64,000 bases of DNA from Impatiens glandulifera (taxonomy: Eukaryota; Streptophyta; Magnoliopsida; Ericales; Balsaminaceae): positions 1-64,000 of the forward strand of contig NW_025919230.1 in assembly GCF_907164915.1 (NCBI RefSeq), given 5' to 3'. The position numbers and the translations under genes were made by a program. Below are positions 1 to 10,789 of this stretch, one piece after another (position 1 is the first letter of the stretch; each line of letters opens with the position of its first letter). Below the pieces are notes generated by a model. That model was not told the DNA's origin. It saw only the letters and a list, made by a program, of their open reading frames with translations, and searched no databases.

Positions 1-622
1 ATTAGACTTATACGTCTAACTCCGATGAGTTAGACTGTACGTCTAATTCCGTGTATTCATTAGACTACCCGTCTAATTCTTTACACGTCTATTAGACTTA
101 CACGTCTAACTCCGATGAGTTAGACTGTACGTCTAATTCTATTAGACTCACGTCTAATTCCGTGTATTCATTAGACTACCCGTCTAATTCTTTACACGTC
201 TATTAGACTTACACGTCTAACTCCGATGAGTTAGACTGTACGTCTAATTCTATTAGACTCACGTCTAATTCCGTGTATTCATTAGACTATCCGTCTAGTT
301 CTTTACACGTCTATTAGACTTACACGTCTAACTCCGATGAGTTAGACTGTACGTCTAATTCTATTAGACTCACGTCTAATTCCATTAGACTATTAGATTG
401 CCCGTCTAACTCTGTTGAGTTAGACTGTGCGTCTAATTCCATTAGACCTGCGTCTAATTTTATGCGAATGGAGATCAAAATCGGTCTAATGACCCTCATT
501 AGATCCAAGTCTAATAACATGCTGTCTCAATACACATGTATTGAAACTTATAAATTATTTCATCATCAAAATATGAGGGGATAAATTATTTCAACACTTA
601 GTCAAAATAATTTGACCCAACA
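1..622 (-). repeat. Truncated LTR of the TTAGAC-dyad Copia family
   Basis: Positions 1-470 are a tandem array of TTAGAC-n5-GTCTAA dyads. Positions 480-622 match the right-hand end of the two full LTRs at 19210-22065 and 28299-31151, including the shared terminus ending in ATTTGACCCAACA. Read on the minus strand, the LTR begins TGTTGGG at 622. The flank to the right is not a polypurine tract, so this is the outer edge of an element or a solo LTR that continues off the left side of the window. The shared terminus and array identify the family with good confidence. Confidence 0.85.
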
Positions 623-1315
623 GTCTTTGATGTTTCAGAGATACGAGTCGCGATGTTGCGAAAGAGATAATGCTTATTTCGAAAAATGGAAATGATTCAT
701 CTTAAGAAAAAAAAATCAACAAATAAAGATAAGTCTTTATTGTATATAAATATGTTGATTATTAATACATATTTTCTTATGTTGTTAAAGCTTAATTTTA
801 TAAGCTAATATATTTTGATATAAAATTTTTCTTAAAGAACTTTAATATGTATATTTATTATATAAATATTATATATAAAATAAATTAGAACATAATTAAT
901 TTAATTTGTTCTAGTTTTATTTTGAAGATTTATTTGGTTATTAAAATTATTAATAATAATGAATGAAAATAAGAAAGTAACTAATATGTTATCTTTCATT
1001 ATTTTATAAAATTTATGGTGTTAAAATTAATTATAATTGAAACATATGGTTTTAGTTTTAAAATAATTAATTATAATATATACCTTCTTTTTAATTAAGC
1101 AATATAATTAATAAGAATATGGTAGAAAGATTTAATAAACAAAGTGAGATGATATCTTTATTTATACATTGTTTTATATATTACATTTTATTATGGTAAT
1201 AAGTTATCGTTTTAAATGTGCATATATTCATTTGTTGACAGAGTCTAGTCAAATATGAAGTATGAGTTGTCTCTAGAAAGAAGACAAAAGGTCATAAAAG
1301 CGGTACAATAATGAA
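623..1315. other. AT-rich DNA, no gene seen
   Basis: No credible reading frame, RNA gene or repeat boundary is visible. The stretch is over 75% A/T by eye with many TAATTA-type runs. Confidence 0.5.
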
Positions 1316-1395
1316 ATGGCGCATTGGCGCAGTGGTTCAAAGTTCAGACACGCAAGGAGGCGAAAGGTACCTAGTTCGAATCTCATTTTAGTCAA
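1316..1395 (+). repeat. tRNA-like SINE head (tentative)
   Basis: TGGCGCAGTGG at about 1325 fits a pol III A box, and AGTTCGAATCT about 45 bases later fits a degenerate B box, the arrangement of tRNA-derived SINEs. It does not fold as a normal tRNA and lacks a clear anticodon arm, so it is not a tRNA gene. No SINE 3' tail or target duplication was found; it may only be part of the surrounding retrotransposon. Confidence 0.35.
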
Positions 1396-3015
1396 TGATT
1401 TCTTTCGTAGAAATCTAGTCACTTATGGTTTCTTTCGTAGAAATCTAATGTGTTAAAAAATGACACTAGTCATTTATGACGAAACCATTCAAATTTCTTG
1501 TAGAAATCTAGTCACTAGTTAAAATCACTTTAGTCATTGATGTTGAAACTATATTGAAACCATTCTAATTTCTTGTGCAGAAATAATATGAGATGAAGGA
1601 TAGTCAATGATTTTTCTTGATAAAAATCAGACTTGCTAAATTGACTCTAGTCATTGATGTTGAAATCACTGCAATTTCTTGTGTAAAAAATTGTGAGATG
1701 AATGATATCTGATATATGATTTTAATCATGGATGTTGAAATCATTTTAATTTCTTCTATAGAAATTATTAAATGTGAATTGGCACACTTAACGATTCCTT
1801 AAGTGCTGGAGCCATTCTAATTTCTTGTGTAGAAATTATAGAAATTTAATTTGCCAAAATGATGTTGTTATTAATATTTTGAGGCATTTAAATTTCTTGA
1901 GATTAAATAAGTTATTTGTGTTAGAACTTATTATAATCATGCATTTAAAAAGACACGACTATGTTAGTCGAATTTGTCTTTGCAAAAATTGTCTCGGTGA
2001 GAACAATTTACCAAAAGTTATTTTTGAGCATGCATAGTCGTTTTACGTCGATTATTGTTCAAAATATGGCAATGTAAGTGCTTCAATTAAGATATGAAAT
2101 ATATTTATAATTATATTTTATTTGATTACGTTGCTAAGTGATTATTTGTATATATATCATGCATATTAGTTAATAATATGATGATTCGTGTTCATTCATA
2201 ATATGTTTATATAGTCATTAATATACATATATGAATAAAGATCAATTATAAATGCATTTTGTTTTAATATAAAATTCTAATTTTTTTTTCATAAAACTAT
2301 TTGTCTTTTGGTATACAAAACTTTTATGAAAAGTTAAAGTCATATAATTAATTAAGAAACGGACGAATTGATGACATGAATAATTATTTATAACAATTAG
2401 TTATTTATATTTGATTAAAGATAAATTGTCAATTATTGATGTATTTTAGAAAGATATTTGTTTAATGATATATGAAGTAATTATAATATATATGACATAT
2501 CATTTGATTATGTTATTCGATTATATATTTGATATACATGGTTCAATTTCATCATAAAAACTTACTTAATTTGATAATTTTGAAATTAAATAATTACAAG
2601 CAAAGTCTTGTTTGATTTGAGAATAATGTGGCAAACGTGCCAATATTACGGGATGCAAACGTGCAACCGGAAATAAATGTTTAAGCGACTTCGGTCAAAG
2701 ATGCTTGAAACATTATGATTTCTTTTGTAGAAATCATGTGATATGGTGAATATTTATTTGATTAAATATTCTAACTTCTTTTATAGAAATTAAGTGTTGA
2801 AATAAATATTTTAATTAATTAAATATTTTTTAATTTCTTATGTAGAGATTATGTGAAGAATGATTTATATATGAATAAACATTCTAATCTCTTGTATATA
2901 AATTATATTTTATTCAATTAAATATTTATGATATAGTTATCTTATTCATTGAATGATAAGTATAACAAAAGAAATCTGTAAAAGAACTATGTGACAATTT
3001 CTTGATTAGAAAATC
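1396..3015 (+). repeat. Dispersed hairpin array, AATTTCT-n5-AGAAATT type
   Basis: About a dozen short inverted repeats recur at irregular 50-150-base spacing: GATTTCTttcgtAGAAATC at 1397-1415, AATTTCTtctatAGAAATT at 1748-1766, the same type at 1819-1837, and an 8-bp stem at 2716-2736. Stem and loop both vary but pairing is usually kept. The array lies in the non-coding interior upstream of the polypurine tract and LTR at 4651-5553, so it is probably part of that element. The 70-residue open frame at 1825-2037 has no recognisable motif and is not called. Confidence 0.65.
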
Positions 3016-4650
3016 ATTGATTTAAATCATACAAATGTGTGTGATTTAAAAAGGATACCAACACGAATGTGGGGCAAATATTTTTATTGATTATAACACA
3101 AAAATAATTGTGTATATTATGATAAATGTAAAAATTATTTGTTGTTAGAAAAGTTCTATATAAAATATAAAGTTGCACAACTTTATAAAAAGAAAAAAAA
3201 TAACAAGAAAATACCTTGTTTATATTTGCTGAGTTGGTGTTCAAATCGATATTTTAGATTTGAGGATTTTGAAATCAAGAGACGTGTCATATTTTGACAT
3301 TATTTTCATAAAACTTTGAAGAATCAATGTCTTCAAAATGATTTTATGAAATAAATGAAAAAGAAAGTTTATAAAGTCTTGATATGACTTATAACAAATT
3401 TTATAATAATGATATGAAAATTTGATCATACTTTTATTAAAAAGTGGATGTGACAATTATATATATCATGAAGACAATGAAAATTATTTCATTACGTGTC
3501 TTTTGTACGATATTTTTATCGTTGAAAATTACGATAAAAAAGATTAAATCCATTAAGGATTTGAATTGAACTACACGAAATATCATGTTGTTATCAAATG
3601 ATATATTGATATTATTAAATGAAAGACTTTACGTCTTAAAGTGAATATGTTTATACTTAGAAGTGCAATCCACGTATGGAAATCTTCTAAAAAACTTATG
3701 ATGGATAGATTAAACGTTATAATCTATATTTTTTACTTATGTCAAAAATAAAATATCTTTATGTAAAATAATTAATCGTTTACACGAAGGAAAAATAGTT
3801 CAAAGATATTTTGTCTACTAGTTAGCCAAGTAAACAATATTTTCATAAAAAATTAAATGATAAGCATGTACGAATGACTATGTTTCTTATTAGAAGATGT
3901 TTCAAGGTTAACTAAGAATGTACCAACATAAATTTCTAATTACTGTGATAGTAATTCGAAATTGGACAAGCTTAGAGTCAATGACAAGTCTAAACATGCA
4001 CGTCTTAGACATAATGTCATTAGACTATACTCTCTAATGGAGTTATCAAATTTGACTATGTAAGTCAAATATAACATTGTGGATCCACTAATAAGATTAT
4101 TGAATAGAGAGATAGTTCGAAGTCTTTTGAGACATTAGCCTACTATAAGTCGGTATGAAGGAAAACCCAACCTATGCAGACTGGAGATCCCAAGAACTAG
4201 GTTCAATGGGACAACCTAATTGTACTGAATTGGAAAATTATTGTTGAGGATTAATCCTATAACGAAACAATACATATTTTGACGAGGATAAGCATAACAC
4301 TTTTAATAATTCTTTGTGAGCAAAGAGATCACCTATGTGAGGGAGAAGTGGGGCCGCTTCGAAAGAATTGTACGGCTCAATTCTAGATACTCTCACAGAA
4401 CCAGGCGCGTGTTCCATGGCCAAAACGGACACAACCATGAGAGCTTGACATGTATCAGGGAGAATTCTATGTGAAAGTGTGTAATCATTTACACAAAAGG
4501 CAGAATAGTTCAAGGACATCGAGTCTACTAATAAGCTAGTAAAGTTATATGCTTTCACATGGGAAGGTTCAAAGGGTTACACCTATCTATCCTATGTAGA
4601 ATTCAACTATTGAACCTTCACCGGGTTAATCTTTCAATTTCCATTCATGT
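3016..4650 (+). other. Non-coding interior of an LTR retrotransposon
   Basis: No retroviral-type domain is readable in any frame. A segment of about 70 bases is repeated directly at about 3778-3845 and 4490-4560; both copies contain an AATAGTTCAAxGA core and a GTCTACTA core. The 4060-4650 part has higher G+C and leads straight into the polypurine tract, as expected of the 3' untranslated region of a plant Copia element. The short minus-strand open frame at 4238-4558 has no known domain and is treated as chance. Confidence 0.5.
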
Positions 4651-4657
4651 GGGGGAT
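4649..4657 (+). promoter_or_regulatory. Polypurine tract of the 3' LTR
   Basis: GTGGGGGAT stands directly against the TGTTGG start of the LTR. This is the usual primer for plus-strand DNA synthesis in plant LTR retrotransposons and fixes the element's orientation as plus. Confidence 0.7.
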
Positions 4658-5553
4658 TGTTGGAATTTAGACTATGTAGATTATTTCCATTATATGAATG
4701 GAAATGAGAATTCAAAAACAATTCTGAGAATGGGTGAGTCCCAAGAATAAAATCGAGTTAGTGGATTTGTCCACATTGGAAAAATAGCAAAATGTAGCAT
4801 TTTTCCATTAATCCAAGTGGGGTTTAATTTATTTGCATAATGCATTTTATTGCATAAAAATAAATAATATATTTGGATTAAATATTAATTAAAGGAGTCA
4901 GTTAAATGGGTATTAATATCAATGTGCAAATGAGAAATTATCAAATCAAATGCAATGATAAATGCATACGTTTGAAACATTTCACATGAAATTGATGAAA
5001 ATGCAATTAATTGCATTAATTGATTTTATTCCTACGTTAAAAAAATAGTCATTATGTTGATTGGCTAATTTATCTATATATATCTCAATTGATCACACGT
5101 TGTGAAGAAGAGACATAACAATTGCAGAATTACATAGTTTATATCTTTTAATCACCCTAAATGAATTTTAATTGGTTTTATTTTCAACATCACAAGAAGC
5201 TAGCTACTTCTTAGTTTTTCAGAAAAACCTTCCATTGATCATTTTAATTGTGGCTTCACACAATTCTGCTTTGATCCCGGTGATAGTTCATGTACGTAGG
5301 TCAAGTTTGTTGTGTAGTGATTCTGATTCTGAATCACTACTAGATTCGTTGTACCCTGGGAGACAACCATCTACGATAAGCTCCAGCACAAACAGGAGAC
5401 GGTGGAACTGTTTTAAGGGAAATGTGCTAAGCACATGCCTCGAATCAACATCTCAATCGGTGATTTCGTTCTTTGTATATCTTATTTATTTTTATTTATT
5501 TGTAACACCATTTTATATATATTTTCTGTTATTTCAAGACAAGAATACTAACA
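4658..5553 (+). repeat. 3' LTR of a plus-strand (probably Copia) element
   Basis: It starts TGTTGGAATTTAG after a polypurine tract and ends ...ACTAACA, giving the TG...CA termini of an 896-bp LTR. The A/T-rich first half and the more G+C-rich middle fit a U3-R-U5 layout. The next bases (5554 on) belong to a different repeat that it interrupts. The matching 5' LTR is not visible and is probably outside the window or broken. The open frame 5172-5630 crosses the LTR end and is not a gene. Confidence 0.65.
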
Positions 5554-6480
5554 ATTTTAGTTCCATTAGTTTTGAAATGATGAATATAGTCAAACATAAC
5601 CAAAACAAGAACATCATTCAAGCTCTATAACAATTTTGAAGATAAAATTGAAAATTTTCAAAAATTCAGTTTGATTAAATATGATCGGGATGATGTTATA
5701 GTGATCTGAAAACCATTCTAACATGTTTACAAACATGTTTAGCAACTATTTGAATAAAAAAACAAGATTAAAACTCAAGAACATGAATTTTAAAAAATCC
5801 AGATTTTCAAATCAAATTTTCGGTTTATTAGTTTATGGTTGATCAAATCCCTTTCAACAGAAAGTTCATATAACATATAGAGATTAATTCTAAAAAAGAA
5901 ATTACATAATTAAACTCTAGAACACATCAAACCGAATTACAAAGGATCTGGATGCTTACAAATAGTTGGAGAACACTCCAAGGAGTTGTTAGAAGCTATC
6001 TTAAAGCCTGGAACCAAGTTTTGATCGTCGGAGATGGTTTTCACAATAAGCAGTTCTTGGCCGGAATTTGGTTATTTAATTTCGATTGTAATATGTGTTA
6101 TTTGTTTGATGATCTGATAGAGAATCACCTAAGAACTATTTATACTAGCTTTAGGTCGGTTGAGGTCAATTCAATTCTAATTTGATCATCGAAAGTTCTA
6201 TTCCTAATTATATCCCCATTCGTGGCAGCCTAGTTCTAGGGGAAGATAAGGTTAATAGGCATATGACTATTGAAGGCGAGGATAAGGCGAGCAAGTGGGT
6301 GAAAAAAAATCAAAGGATAAAGTGGAAAAATGACAGAATTATCCCTTCTAAAAGGATCGCCGACGATAAATCGCGATTCCTTCGAACTCCCAGCATCAAC
6401 AAAGAAGACGCCTAAAACGACGTCATTTTGGTTTAATGAACGCGTCGTTAAGTGTTTCGTTGGAGCTCCGTCCGCGCCAG
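5554..6480 (-). repeat. Older LTR (Tat-like family T), interrupted by the element at 4658
   Basis: The minus strand aligns by eye over most of its length with the plus-strand copy at 51641-52720. Shared landmarks are an AACGACGTC-type segment, a TATAAATA promoter, a TTGGAGTGTTCTCCAAC dyad and a terminal stretch ending in TCATTTCAAAAC. The TATA-like box here is at about 6139-6146 on the minus strand. The copy is cut at 5553 by the younger LTR. Open frames at 5952-6415 lie inside it and show no known domain. Confidence 0.6.
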
Positions 6481-7860
6481 GTTGAACGGGATAACGGGTT
6501 AGCGGCCTATTTGAATATATATTTGAATATTTGAATATATTATTTATTTTTAAATATTAACCACCTATTTGTTTTCATAATTATTTATAAATCATTAATA
6601 ATAAATAGCTCGCTATTTAATTAAAATTTATAATTTTAATATTTTGAGTTAAAATAATTTGAATTTTTATCGACTTAATCTTAAAAATTAATAAACTATT
6701 TAAATAAAATATTATTTATTTTAAAATAAATTTATATATTGATTTCTAAAAACTTTTACAAATATATAATTTTAAAATTCAATTAAAATAAAAATAAATA
6801 ATTAGGTAAAAAAATGACTTAATAGTTAAATTGTTTGATATATAAAATTAAATTTTATAATTTTAAAAAACAATTACATTTATAAATTAATATATATATA
6901 TATATATATATATTAAAATATAAAATTATATTATTATTGTAAATTTCATATATTTAATTAATTATTAGATAAATTATATGAAAATAAAAGATTAAAATGA
7001 ATATAAAGAAATGAATAAAAAGAAAAGAATAATAGAAATACAGATGAGTGAATTTTAAATGTCATATGGATGAGAGATAAAATAATGTATATATGTTAAA
7101 CCTAAATTGTCTTTCAAATTTGTTTGTTTATTTGTTTTTAAATATTATCCTAATCAATTTAATATTTTAAAAATAATTATTTATTTTATTATCATATATT
7201 ATTATTTTTTAAATCTTTTTATTAAAAATATTCACTACTTTAAAATTATCTCACCTACTATGTTTTTTAAATAAACTAAATTTATTTTAATAAATTCAAA
7301 CCTAACTTGATATAACTTTGTATAATAACTTTGAGCTTATTTTAATAAAGTTTGATATTTATTTATTATTATTATTATTTTTTATAGGAAGACTTAAAAA
7401 ATAAAATAAAAAATAATTATATAATATTCTAAAAAAAAATAATTAACCAATTAAGTGCTATAATTAATTAAATACCGGATAAAATGATAATTGAATGTGA
7501 TTATAAAATTTTATAATAAAAAGAAACCGAAGAAGCTTTAAAGTTAAAAATTAATACAAACAGATTATTAGGGTCACATTTGATTAAAAAATAATCAATT
7601 AAATTTGATGTTTAAACTCAATTATTTCTATACCTTACTAGTTATTCCTCAGGTTAAACTTATAATTTGAACAACAAAAACTTTATAATCAAACAAATTT
7701 AACTTTATAAAGATTGTTAACATTATAAATTAATAAAAAATGTAAAAGATGAATTTTAAGATAGGTAAAATGTTTTTTTTTTTATGTTTTTTTAATTGTT
7801 TCATTTGTGTTTTCAAACCCAAAAATGCCATTTGATGTTTGAAAGAGATGAATCAAACTA
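6481..7860. repeat. AT-rich segment, left copy of a direct duplication
   Basis: About 6500-7290 aligns by eye, in the same orientation, with 62810-63640. Shared landmarks in order include TTAAATATTAACCACC, TAATATTTTGAGTTAAAAT, ACTTAATAGTTAAA, CATTTATAAATT and AACATAAAGAAATGAATAAA-like blocks. No gene is visible. It lies directly upstream of the AIG1-like gene, so it may be ancestral flanking DNA copied together with that gene. Confidence 0.55.
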
Positions 7861-7929
7861 ATCCTAATTAATTAATTAATTAATTAATGAACGAGAATGG
7901 AGTCATGATTACTCTTTCTTCGTGTGTTA

Positions 7930-7938
7930 TCTATAAAT
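7930..7938 (+). promoter_or_regulatory. TATA box of the AIG1-like gene (candidate)
   Basis: TCTATAAAT lies about 45 bases before the ATG at 7981. It would put transcription start near 7960 and give a very short leader. AT-richness makes chance matches common. Confidence 0.4.
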
Positions 7939-7980
7939 CTTGTTTGAATTTGCAATGTGAACTAGGTAGAAATATTAATA

Positions 7981-9205
7981 ATGGGAGGAATTATCTTTAA
8001 CGATGAAGAATCCGGTGTTGATTCACCATATTCATCATCAAATGAAGCTGCTGCTGATGATGATCTTCATCGAACAGTTCTCTTGGTCGGGCAAACTGGA
8101 AACGGCAAAAGTGCAACTGGGAACTCCATATTGGGGAGAAAAGCCTTCCTTTCAAAGACTAGCTCATCCAGTGTTACACTTACTACTCAACTACACCAAA
8201 TCCACTTTCCAAACTCTCAAACTCTTACTGTTATTGATACACCTGGTAAGTATATATGTATGTAATATCAACATTCATTCATTTATTGTCCTCGAATTTA
8301 ATCATTTGCATGCACATTCAGGATTATTTGATTGTTCATATGACCATGGCTTTATTGGAAGTGAAATACTCAAATGCTTCGTTATGGCTGGTGCTGGTGT
8401 TCATTCTATCCTGCTTGTTTTCTCTCTGAAAAATCGGTTTTCTAAGGAAGAAGAAGCCATTATTCACTGTCTCAAGGATTTCTTCGGAGAAAAGATCTAT
8501 GACTACATGATTGTTGTATTTACCGCCGGAGATGACTTTGATGAGGATGAAGAATCATTTGAAGACTATTTGGGTCGTCAGAACTCTAAATCTCTTAAGG
8601 TACGTATGTTGTTAAGTTTCTTTCTTAATTTCCCAGATTCTGAATTATATGTTGTTTCTTCATGCAGGAAATCCTTCGTGTCTGTAACAATCGTAACGTT
8701 TTATTTGATAACAGGACAAAGGATAAAGAGAAGCAAACTCAACAACGAAAGAATCTTCTTGCAATGGTGGAAGAAGTCATGAATTCAAATGGGGGCCGAC
8801 CATATACAAATGAAATATTTCAGGTATATTATATATTTTTTTTATTATTAACTGATATTTTATGAAACATGTACAATTTAATTCTAATGCTGCATGCAGA
8901 TAGCAGCCATGAAATTCCAAGATCAGAAAGAACGAATCAAGCAGTTGGATCAAGTGGTGGAAAAGAGGCATAATGAATATGAAGAACAGTTAAAGCGGAT
9001 AACTCAGATGGTTGAATCAAAGATGATTGAAACAACTTTGAATCTTAAGCAACAATTGGCACAAGAAATTTCACTGTTAAAAGCTGAAAATGATGCTCAA
9101 AAAACTAAGTTCAAATTCTTGAGTGAATTAATGGGTACTAGTCTAAAGAATGGCTTGGACAAGGCATGTCGTGTGCTTGGAAACTGGCAATGCACCATTA
9201 TGTGA
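7981..9205 (+). CDS. AIG1/GIMAP-family GTPase, four exons, C-terminal CaaX box
   Basis: A predicted 334-residue GTPase of the plant AIG1 (IAN/GIMAP) family, which is linked to immune and stress responses and acts at membranes. Exons are 7981-8245, 8322-8599, 8668-8823 and 8900-9205, all with GT/AG borders and phases that join into one open frame. The G1 P-loop GQTGNGKS is at residues 37-44, G3 DTPGLFD at 86-92, the family FTAGDD segment at 155-160, and the AIG1-typical NVLFDNRTKD at 191-200. Residues about 234-310 are Lys/Glu/Gln-rich and look like a coiled coil. The chain ends CTIM, a CaaX motif whose final Met favours farnesylation, which would give the protein a lipid anchor. The first ATG is used because G1 follows at a normal distance and the truncated copy at 46922 starts with the same peptide. 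Function is inferred from family. Confidence 0.92.
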
Positions 9206-9396
9206 TGATGATCATCATAATCATGTATGAATGAACTATTTTGTATGGGCAGGCTAATGTTTACTTTTCGTTTTTGAATATCAAGTTTAGTTTTTACTAT
9301 TGTAATTGAACTTCCAAGGATAAAAGTTTTTGTTCAAAGTATTTTGGGTACTATCTTTATCTATATATTGAGACTCTCCTTATCAATCTTGTTTCT

Positions 9397-9402
9397 AATA
9401 AA
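9397..9402 (+). terminator. Polyadenylation signal candidate
   Basis: AATAAA occurs 192 bases after the AIG1 stop codon, a plausible 3' UTR length. Plant poly(A) signals are loose, so this is suggestive only. Confidence 0.35.
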
Positions 9403-9494
9403 TGTTATAAATTTAGACATTTACATAGAGCTAGGGGACCTTACTTGATTAGTTCAATTCACTAGTAACACTCAAAAGATATTATTTTATTTAA

Positions 9495-9648
9495 ATATTA
9501 TTTTAGTATTAAATAATATATATATATATATATATATACTATATATACTGCTCATGTTGGTAATAATTACTTTGGGTTTTAAAATAACTAAAACCCAAAG
9601 TAATTATTACAGCAGACCGTATATACTATTTAATACTAAAATAATATA
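9495..9648. repeat. Near-perfect 154-bp palindrome (foldback MITE)
   Basis: The left arm contains ATATTATTTTAGTATTAAATA and GTAATAATTACTTTGGGTTTT; the right arm contains their reverse complements AAAACCCAAAGTAATTATTAC and TATTTAATACTAAAATAATAT. Only about 10 unpaired bases separate the arms, with a (TA)n length difference and a small mismatch around ACTGCT/AGCAGA. It lies 290 bases downstream of the AIG1-like stop codon. Transcribed, it would form a long hairpin RNA. No target duplication could be fixed because the flanks are A/T. Confidence 0.75.
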
Positions 9649-10789
9649 TTTTTTTTTATTTATCACTCTTTTTAATTGCAGTTTTTTTTTTCCTAGATTT
9701 TCATCTACTTCTTTCATAGATGCATTTATAATAATATAGTAAAATAAATGAAACTAAGCCTTATTAAAGAATATAATAAAAACAAGATGTATTTATTAAA
9801 TTAATATAGTAAAAAATAAATGAAATGAAAAGAATAATTTTTTATTATAATTTAATATTAAAATATGTAGTATTTAAAATATAATTTTAAAATGAAAAGG
9901 GTATTTTAGTATTTTGAAAAGTGTTTTAAATAATGTGATAGATAAGAAGGAATTGATTTGAAAAATGATTTGGTAGATATTAAAAAAAAAAACTTACAAG
10001 AAGGACTAAGTAAATTTCTACATTTATAAAGACCTAAATAGGTAGTGCTATAATAGAGTTGTTTGTGAGTTTATTACTGATTTTTCAAACAACATTTGTA
10101 AAGAAATAATTCAATTATACTAAATTCAATAATGATAACTGATCTTACATTCAAATTAATTCAGATATATGTTTGGTTAATTCAGATTCTTGTTTACCTT
10201 TTTCTAAAAAATTAATAACATTTCTCAAAATGATATATGAAACAATTTAATTTATTATAACATTTTATTTTTCAAACATATAAAATAATTTAATATAATG
10301 TTAATCCTAACTTCTAAAGAGTAAAACTATTTAGTTAACAATTATACAAGTTAGGTAAATATGTAATTTTTTTATTCTTTAAAACAAACAAAAATCAACA
10401 TTTCCAATATAAAAAATTTAGAAACTTTGATTAACTTCTTATACGCATACTCTCTCAATAATAAATTTATAACTAAATAATTAATTAAATTAAAAATAGT
10501 TTAAACTCGAATTTATCAATTTATCGGTAAAGACATTTTAGACACTCAAATTTAACTCTCCAATTTATTTTGAAATTATCTTGAGCTAACAAACCCGTAA
10601 ATTCATACGAGTAATTATACGAGATTAAAAAAGTAAATAAAAAGTCGACAAGCTTACTTATGGACTTACTAACAAGTAATGCGTTGAGCGGTCATATACA
10701 AATGATGAGGGTACTATAATTAAATAGATTTATCACAGGAACTGACGAACTTGCCACGGAGGTTACCAACATGTGAGGTTAAGGGCGAT
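9649..10789. other. AT-rich DNA, no gene seen
   Basis: No domain-bearing frame is visible. Around 9830-9970 a short stretch resembles fragments of the MITE family found at 59351-60257. The left LTR of the Tat-like element should lie near here or to the left, but no clear TG...CA boundary could be found. Confidence 0.4.

Noticed and set aside
1316..1395. Functional tRNA gene
   Set aside because: A and B boxes are present but the cloverleaf cannot be closed and no anticodon arm is evident; a SINE-like head is more likely.
4238..4558. 106-residue minus-strand frame as a gene
   Set aside because: It lies inside the 3' non-coding part of an LTR retrotransposon, opposite to it, with no recognisable domain.
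5172..5630. 152-residue frame as a gene
   Set aside because: It spans the end of the LTR into the older repeat; its hydrophobic C-terminal half comes from T-rich DNA.
5952..6415. Two adjoining 77-residue frames as a small gene pair
   Set aside because: They are on the opposite strand of an LTR homologous to 51641-52720 and are not conserved there.
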